From NCBI GenBank assembly GCA_018398765.1, contig JAHBMJ010000273.1, forward strand, positions 5,001 to 47,500: a stretch of 42,500 nucleotides of DNA. Direction: 5' to 3'. The position numbers and the translations under genes are program-made. The notes beneath the pieces are model-generated. The model was given only the letters and a program-made list of their open reading frames with translations, searched no databases and was not told the origin of the DNA. Source of the stretch: Chromera velia. Its lineage: Eukaryota > Sar > Chromeraceae. This document shows, one piece after another, positions 36,939 through 42,500 of this stretch. The stretch's first letter is position 1. Each line of letters starts with the position of its first letter.

Positions 36939-37652
36939 CATACATACAATACATGTGTATACATGTACATGCACTCACACATGTGTATATATACATGCCA
37001 ACGACCAGAAAGGCCCCAAGCGAGACCGAGAATTTTGCATTGAGGTTTTGAAGCACAGCGACAAAAAAGCACCAAAGCGGTTCACTTTGAATGTCTCGAT
37101 TTGGAAGCTACAGCTCTGAGTCACGACACTAGGACACCCCACAAATTCACAAAGTTACTGTAACACCAGCTGCTGTCCGAGCGGCTGACCAAAAAGATGT
37201 GATCACAGAGGATAAAAGATTCAGCGGGGGAGGGCAGCCTTGCCCAACGCTGAAAGAAAGCAGTCCCGAAAGAAAGAAAGGAAGAAAAAGGAAACACCGA
37301 CCGGACCTTAGGTTCCGCAGGAGGAGAGATGAATAGAAAACCCATCATGGATTGAAGTGACCGTCAAGAAGGGAGAAAGGGGTTTGAATGGAGGAAGAAA
37401 GCAAGCTTTTAGCAGTACATATATACACAGCACATCAGAACCAGAAAACTAAATTAGAGAGCAGGCCACGTGCATGCATGAACTGACGAATCCGGTTCCC
37501 CCCAAAACGAGAATGCGGGCTTTGCGGTTTGCGTCCGGACCCACACCAACAGAGAATGCCTCTGCGGCCGTAAAAAGTAGAAGCAGAAGAATGCCCCCAG
37601 AGCCCCAGGAACTTCTACAAGGGAGCAGACGGCCTCTCTCCTTGCATCCCAT
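35540..37652 (-). CDS. atypical short-chain dehydrogenase/NAD(P)-binding Rossmann protein (Coq11/plastoglobule-type SDR) with leader
   Basis: Two exons, 37488-37652 and 35540-36355, joined TTC|GTCAGT ... GCAG|GTT, 326 aa. Seen: the dinucleotide-binding motif RILVLGGTGFVGGKVC, split by the intron after GGTGF; VVAFSRRG at the end of the second strand, where SDRs choose NAD or NADP; GDAASPKDLEDLF and DAVVHAIGLL; then FLFISAAEAGWP, YLKAKRAVE (Tyr/Lys spaced as YxxxK) and CVIFRPSLVWTP. The family includes yeast Coq11 and plant plastoglobule proteins; the exact reaction is unknown. The leader (ILLLLLFTAAEAFS, residues 21-34) looks like a signal peptide followed by A-F, hence secondary-plastid import is likely (inference). 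The frame is open upstream of ATG 37652, which is chosen because it directly precedes the leader. The intron is 1132 bp, over half of it CA satellite. Confidence 0.83.
36367..36955. repeat. giant CA satellite with 60-bp higher-order unit
   Basis: Nearly 590 bp of CA interspersed with TA. The 60-bp segments 36481-36540, 36541-36600 and 36601-36660 are identical, so the tract is a higher-order tandem array rather than a simple dinucleotide run. Further on are CATA arrays (about 36747-36822) and two copies of a block with ATGCACACACATTGTCACAC (from about 36834 and 36891). It fills the single intron of the dehydrogenase gene. Confidence 0.92.
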
Positions 37653-38173
37653 GGCGGCTTTTCGTCTCAGTCTCCGTCGTTGGTAGTCTTTGATGACTCC
37701 GCAAAAGTGGAGGACGTGAAAGTTGAAACTCAATGCAATGAAACCAAGGGCCCTGTGGTGCTTGAGTCGCTGCCAATGCCGGCGAGGCTCCAGCAGTTCC
37801 GGCCTGTCAGCAGACTGGACGAGGTCGATCTGGACCTGCATGCATGAGCGCATACAGTCGACGATCCGTCTACGCGATGCCGTCTCCATGCACCGTCTCC
37901 TTGCACAATGCGTGGCATGGAGACGGTGAAGAAAGCACGTACAAAAATCGGTTAATTCTTTTCGTTGGATCGATGAGGGATTCGACCTCCGACGATCGAC
38001 TGACTTCTGGCATCTGCTGTCAGACACGCACATAGGAAACTTGGAAGAATATCAACTGCATGCCTGTCAGGAAATCTTGGTGGGACCTGGCCGGCTAGAT
38101 CGCTTTCCCTCAAAGCTCTACTTTCGCTTGCGTAGAGACCGATTGGCAGATGTGACTGTGGCTCTTGGTTGCG
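37653..38173. promoter_or_regulatory. divergent promoter with CCGTCTC boxes (dehydrogenase / LSm11)
   Basis: 521 bp between divergent start codons. CCGTCTC occurs at 37880 and 37893, exactly 13 bp apart within CCGTCTCCWTGCA units, and inverted (GAGACGG) at 37920-37926. TGCATGCATG lies at 37838-37847. Similar boxes continue in LSm11 intron 1. Confidence 0.6.
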
Positions 38174-39547
38174 ATGATCAGCAAGAAAGCAGATTACGAC
38201 GAGAGACTTGACTTTCGATCCCGTTTGTTCGATCCCCTCCTTGCACTGCAAAGCGAAGACGTCGTCCCTCCCGATCCTCTCGTGGCCCCTCTCGATGACA
38301 TAGGCAAACTCGCGTTCCTCCTCCCTTTCGAGGTCCAACCCAAACTTTGTAACACTGGAGCCGAACACAAAGCCTCAACAAGAAGGGCAGAGGACGACTA
38401 TAGACGAGAAGGTGATTAATTCATTCTGAATCATCGTTGAGCGTGCATGGGGCACGAGTGATAGTTGCTGTAATTGCTCTTAGTCTCTGCCGTCTCCTTT
38501 AGCCGTCTCCTTTTTCCGTCTCTTTATTATTCTAGAATCACATCACTCTTTTTCACCTTTTGCATCCCTGCACCAACCCACCTTACAAGCCGTTCGTTCC
38601 AGGACCATTTTGGTCCCTCTCTTGACCATTTACGCGCCTTCTTTCCCCCGCCTTCGGAACAGGCTGCGCGCGAACGGCATTTCTCTTTTCTGCACCTTTT
38701 CTTACTCGCCCCCAACTTTCTCGTTTGCCCACCCCATACGTGCGGTGCTAGACTCATCAATATTCGGGCACACGCTACAAATCCCTCTGTTGCTTTGGGC
38801 AGTCGTCCTTTTCTTTTCCTGCTGGATACCCCTTCTGCCGGAATGATTGCTTTGCGAGATTTGTCCACCCTTACTAGTTTTCTCTTCGTGCTCTCTCCTT
38901 CCTGCAGCTGAGAAAGCGAAGACACGAACATTACAGGACAGAGCACACAGGACTGCGAAGAAAATAGTCTCTAAATTTCAAGGTGAGACTCGTCACAAGG
39001 GTCCCTGTCGCTCTGCCTCCATTCCTGCCTGCCTGCGTGCGTTCCTGCCTGCCTGCCTGCCTTCCTTCCTGCCTGCCTGCCTGCCTGCCTGTCTGCATGT
39101 CTTGTTGCCTGTCTGCTTGCATGCCTTTCTGTCTATCTGTGTACACACCTATGTATGCATGGATGCATGCAAGGGTATCTGCGGGCGTGTACAGGTTCCA
39201 ACACTAAGGGGCCCTTTGCGTTTCTCAAACGCTGTGTGAGGGAGGGGCAAGCCGTGAGAGTTCGTGTGCGCACACAGGGAGCGTTCGTTTCCTTCGTCTA
39301 TGGGGTTCCGGTGCTCTTCGACTCGCACTGCAACTTAGTCAGTCAGTCAGTCAGTCATTCAATCAAATGATCGGATGGCCATTCGTCAAAGGAGGAATCA
39401 GTCAGCCAGTCATGAAGGCTCAGAGACAGAGCAATACCTTGAACAAGAGAGACAGGTAAATGGAATGCTGCTTTGGAACTTGCGCCTTTCCGACTAGAAA
39501 GGAGCAAGAGAGAGAGTATGTCACCGTCAGGAGGCAGACACACACAT

Positions 39548-39590
<43 letters not shown>

Positions 39591-41121
39591 AAGGAAGGAA
39601 GGAAGAAAAGAAAGAAAGAAAGAAAGAAAGAAAGAAAAGAAAGAAAGAAAAGAAAGAAAAGAAAGAAAAGAAAGAAAGAAAGAAAGGTAAGCTATTTCTC
39701 TACACGTCCAGTCGACCTCGTTTGTCTAGACGAGAAGATCACACTGCAAGCGTGAAAGTGTTCTCAGTTGGTTGTCCATTCGCAAATCAATTGACCGTCG
39801 TCTTCTTGATCCGTTCCTCCCTTTCTTACCTCCCTTGTCGCTTTCTTCTTTTTCACAGACAAGTAGCAAGTTCATTCTGAGCTTTTACACATCCACACAT
39901 TCGATTGCTGCAGGTGCTGAGGAATGTCACAAGAGTAAACTTCTCTCTGGTCAAAACGAAGTCTGGGAGGCAATCTCCGTCTGCTGCAGAAGCAGAGAGA
40001 GAGAAGGGGGACTCGAGAGATTGTCGGGTGGGTGAGGGGCACAGAGTAGGTAGAGTGGAAAGAGAAAGAGGAGACGTGGGGTTCTCCCAGGAGAGTTTGG
40101 GAGAAGGGGGGGAGCCAAGAGACATGCACACTGCAAGCCGGAGACCTCTGCAAGTACGGCATCCAACAAAAGCACATAATTCTCTGCCGGGAAACGGGAC
40201 GGGTGGAATAGGGGAAGTATGGGGCTCTCATGTCTTGCAACGACAACGACTGGGGTTGACGCGAGAAGAGAGTATGACAGCAGTGCATGGAAATTTGTTA
40301 GATGGGACTTTAGAAGAATTAACAGAAGAGAGTGAATCTGAAGAAGGGGAAGTAAAGAGTTTGGAGGAGTCCGAGGAGGCCATGAGTGACCCTGTTGGCA
40401 TAAGAGGAGAGGGAGAGAAAGGTCGGTCAGTGAGTCAAGACACAAGAGACGTGATGAATTAAAAAGAACAAGAGATCAAACAAATGATTCAATTAGCAGT
40501 GCGATCGAGAGGTGTGTCCCTTTTTTTGAAAGAATTAACGGTTTGTGTTTCTTTTTTTCACCCCCCGGCCCCCGTTGATTTCTCTAGCTTCCCTCCTTCG
40601 TTCAGCTTGAATAAAGCTTTTGTTTTACTTTCTTCCGAAAGCCTGCTGTCACTCCATGCGGTAGCAGGAGGATCGCTTAATTGCTACAGGGGTGATGCTC
40701 CACCATATTTGTGCTCTTCCTTCCATTTGTCCTACCCTTGCTTTTGTTCCCGTGTATTTTTCTCGTCGACACATGTAAGCTCAGGTAAACCTAAGTGTCA
40801 CATCTGGTGATTGAAAAGTCCGCCATACATAGTTTTGTCACCATTCCTGTACATTGTGCATTGTGTACCTCTTTACCTGCAGAGGAAGTTGACCAATCAT
40901 TGGAAGCAGTAGAAGAGTCGAGAGGAGAAAGGACATGCTCCGCAGACAGTCGCAGTCGCGAGAAAGGGGGGGGGGAAATTCCTGTGGAGATGCAGAAAGA
41001 AGAAGTCGGCATGGAGAGTTTTTTCGTCAGGTGAGTGGACAGGAAGCTGGAATCGAAACAGGAGCACGGGGTTTTCTCTCGGAGACCCTCTCTCGTCAGG
41101 AGGGTGTGCCTCTGTCTCCTC

Positions 41122-41161
<40 letters not shown>

Positions 41162-41187
41162 TTTTTGAGTGAGTGAAAGAGAGGGGG

Positions 41188-41224
<37 letters not shown>

Positions 41225-41699
41225 CTATGTGCACGCAGCCATGGGGTGTCGGTTCCATCCCTCCCCCCAAGCGCCCACTCTCTCACACAGGCTTCTGTCT
41301 GCCTCTTGTTCGGCCTGCAGGGGTGATACTGTGATTGCGGTCGACTCGTCCCTGTCTCTGTCTTCGGGCAAACAGAGGTGCTGGTACTGGAGCAACGGCT
41401 GTCCAGCTTGGTTCGACTCAGTCCCACTTTCTTCTGAGACGCACCATCAAACACTAATACAGGCTGCTGGGCCAACATTGGGTCAACAGCACGCACAGAA
41501 GTCGGACAAACAAGGGAGCCGAGTTCATGGGGGAACCTCAGAAGGTCCTGCGGATGGATGGCAAGGGACTGTGCAAGATGGGCTACACGGCGACAAAGGT
41601 AGCACAGGAAGTCTAGGGTTGACCATGTGGAAGGAGCAGAGAGGCCCTGGAGACCCTGTGTTGTTCGTTTGCAGAGAGAAACACGCACGCGGGCTTTAG
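38174..41699 (+). CDS. LSM11: LSm11 homologue (U7 snRNP-type Sm-like protein)
   Basis: In animals LSm11 replaces an Sm protein in the U7 snRNP ring and recruits the histone pre-mRNA 3'-end cleavage machinery. Exons: 38174-38411, 38908-38982, 39195-39337, 39914-40421, 40883-41030, 41321-41699; 496 aa, phases consistent. Seen: an N-terminal LFDPLLALQSE motif, like the RFDPLLAL box of animal LSm11; Sm1 (~105-155) with KGPFAFLKRCVREGQAVRVR, VLFDSHCNLVLRNV; and, after an acidic/Ser-rich insert of ~210 residues, Sm2 (~366-377) ESFFVRGDTVIAVD. A long Sm1-Sm2 insertion is the hallmark of LSm11 among Sm proteins. The Sm2 junction (GTCAG|GTGAGT to GCAG|GGGTGAT) is what creates VRGD. The C-terminal ~115 residues are unrecognised. 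The Sm1 core GxF/DxxxN is partly preserved (DSHCNL). An ordinary LSm protein with an insertion is the alternative. Confidence 0.83.
38490..38522 (+). promoter_or_regulatory. three CCGTCTC boxes at 13-bp spacing in LSm11 intron 1
   Basis: CCGTCTC starts at 38490, 38503 and 38516, each 13 bp apart, the same spacing as the pair at 37880/37893. They lie about 80 bp into intron 1 and may be a downstream promoter element or remnants of a tandem 13-mer. Confidence 0.5.
39024..39135. repeat. (CCTG)n repeat
   Basis: CCTG/TCTG tetranucleotides in LSm11 intron 2 (38983-39194). Confidence 0.9.
39338..39356 (+). repeat. 5' splice site expanded into (GTCA)n
   Basis: The donor of LSm11 exon 3 (AACTTA|GTCAGT) begins a run of five GTCA units. 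Confidence 0.78.
39541..39687. repeat. (GA)n-(AAAG)n compound repeat
   Basis: CA, then GA, then AAAG/AAAAG units in LSm11 intron 3 (39338-39913). Lys-rich open frames across it are artefacts. Confidence 0.9.
41124..41220. repeat. (GT)n-(GA)n compound microsatellite
   Basis: GT then two GA blocks in LSm11 intron 5 (41031-41320). Confidence 0.9.
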
Positions 41700-42046
41700 T
41701 CGTACCATGATGATTGATTCAGTTGAAAGAGACATAAAAAGTCAAGTAGGGTGGAGAGAAGACCAGACAGAAGACCAACTGTGGACTACGATTGCTTTTC
41801 CAGCTAGATCTGTGCAGAGTAACGCCAGAGTTTGAATTTTCCCAGGAAACTTCCTAGAAACTTCCCGCGATATAATGAACTGCTTATTACAGTGCTTAAA
41901 TTTAAATAAAATAAGATATCATTACAGTCATTAGACCATATTCTAGACCATATTGGCACTTACCATATTAGCATTGCTTATGCAAATGATGGACTGTGAT
42001 ACAGCTGCCATGATATTAAACTGTGTATAGACAGATTGTTGTTTGT
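41700..42046. other. AT-rich intergenic region downstream of LSm11
   Basis: From about 41820 the sequence is AT-rich with small internal repeats (GACCATATT at 41935 and 41946). No exon-like frame or RNA gene was recognised. Confidence 0.55.
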
Positions 42047-42130
42047 TAGCGGCCTGGGAAACCAGGTGGGCCACGGGGTGTGGTCTGAGCCTCAGCGATG
42101 AGGTACACCCCCCTGCCGTTTGTGGGGGCG
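42047..42130 (+). ncRNA. candidate structured RNA: hairpin cluster with two GNRA-type loops
   Basis: Three compact inverted repeats lie within 84 bp of otherwise AT-rich DNA: CCTGG/CCAGG (42053-57 with 42062-66, loop GAAA); CCTCA/TGAGG (42090-94 with 42099-103, loop GCGA), itself enclosed by GGGGTGT/ACACCCC (42075-81 with 42105-111); and an alternative C-run/G-run stem (42108-113 with 42124-128). The sudden GC-rich island and the two GNRA-type tetraloops suggest folding RNA. I recognise no family: it is not tRNA, U1, U6 or SRP RNA. The strand is uncertain, since GNRA loops favour + only. Mobile-element origin is also possible. Confidence 0.35.
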
Positions 42131-42500
42131 ACCTTTATAAGACAAAACGGCGACAGTGCTCTACGGCACCACTAATCACTAATCACTAATGCACATACGA
42201 GATGTGTGCTAGATTATAAGAACGAATATCTAGCTACACACGAAGACAGAAATAAAAACTCACGAAGAAATCGATCCGTAGGTCCTTATTCCAGAGAAAG
42301 TCGTTGCAGAATGGCAAGCAGAGAGCCACTCCGAGAAGAGAAACGTTCAATTCTAGCAATCGATCGAGATGAAACAATGAGAAATTTTGTGAGTCAAAAT
42401 AGATGCGAGAGGAGACGTCTGACGGAGTCCCTGCGTGCGGGAACCCCGGAAAGCCCCAAATGAGAAGTGAAAGAGTTCCAAGGATAGCAATCACTTGCAT
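42131..42500. other. window end, no supported gene
   Basis: A TTTATAAGAC stretch (42133-42142) and ACTAATC repeats (42170-42189) follow the hairpin cluster. Frames at 42206-42463 (+) and 42234-42500 (-, ATG at 42500 with a hydrophobic start) are open but show no family motif, so neither is called. Confidence 0.4.

Noticed and set aside
36103-37119. Long open frames of Cys/Val/Tyr (-) and His/Thr (+) over the CA satellite
   Set aside because: Pure translation of CA repeats; the - frame is open only because the repeat has no stops. The true exon starts at 36355 after a GCAG acceptor.
42051-42072. Resemblance of CCTGGGAAACCAGGTG to the 3' arm of 5S rRNA
   Set aside because: The rest of the 5S gene, including its internal promoter, is absent; a simple hairpin explains the match.
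42206-42500. Frames on both strands at the window end, one with a hydrophobic N-terminus
   Set aside because: No recognisable motif and truncated by the window edge; insufficient evidence.
1-42500. tRNA genes, rRNA, CRISPR arrays, integrases or transposases
   Set aside because: No tRNA T-loop/A-box pairs, no spacer-repeat arrays and no mobile-element coding motifs were seen; tandem repeats are ordinary microsatellites.
41700-42500. A U7 snRNA gene beside LSm11
   Set aside because: No convincing non-canonical Sm site followed by a 3' hairpin and no histone-downstream complement could be identified.

Overview
The window looks like nuclear DNA of a photosynthetic alveolate, most likely a chromerid alga such as Chromera velia. 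This is inference. The support is: genes cut into many small GT-AG exons; two predicted proteins with a signal peptide ending in an Ala-Phe type junction, as in secondary-plastid targeting leaders; a large helical-repeat/RAP protein of the kind expanded in apicomplexans and their relatives; and promoter elements resembling the coccidian WGAGACG box. Introns are full of CA, GA, AAAG, ACAG and ATTC microsatellites. I assembled the gene models by hand from splice sites, reading-frame phase and protein-family motifs; every model closes to a whole number of codons.

Layout. 1-656 (-): 5' part of a Na+/Ca2+ exchanger. 1588-5915 (-): DTW-domain protein (tRNA aminocarboxypropyltransferase family), 9 exons, plastid-type leader. 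6685-8504 (+): formyltransferase-fold protein, 2 exons. 9344-27826 (-): giant mitochondrial-type helical-repeat + RAP-domain protein, 39 exons in my model, 1765 aa. 28425-34131 (+): 3'(2'),5'-bisphosphate nucleotidase followed by a CHK/ecdysteroid-kinase-like kinase; phase and intron structure suggest one fused gene of 10 exons, 888 aa. 35540-37652 (-): atypical short-chain dehydrogenase with a leader, 2 exons around a huge CA satellite. 38174-41699 (+): LSm11 homologue, 6 exons, with Sm1 and Sm2 far apart as in metazoan LSm11. 41700-42500: no supported protein gene, but a compact hairpin cluster.

Topology alternates. Divergent pairs share short GC-balanced promoters (5916-6684, 27827-28424, 37653-38173). 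Convergent 3' ends meet in AT-rich deserts (8505-9343, 34132-35539). Two promoters carry arrays of GAGACGG/CCGTCTC. The commonest 5' splice site is GTCAGT, and at several introns it has grown into a (GTCA)n tract.

The genes do not form one pathway. Three concern RNA (DTW tRNA modification, RAP organelle RNA, LSm11 histone pre-mRNA processing). The strongest candidates for something new are the nucleotidase-kinase fusion, the alveolate LSm11, the very long RAP protein with an undescribed ~900-aa tail, and the promoter/splice-site repeat patterns.
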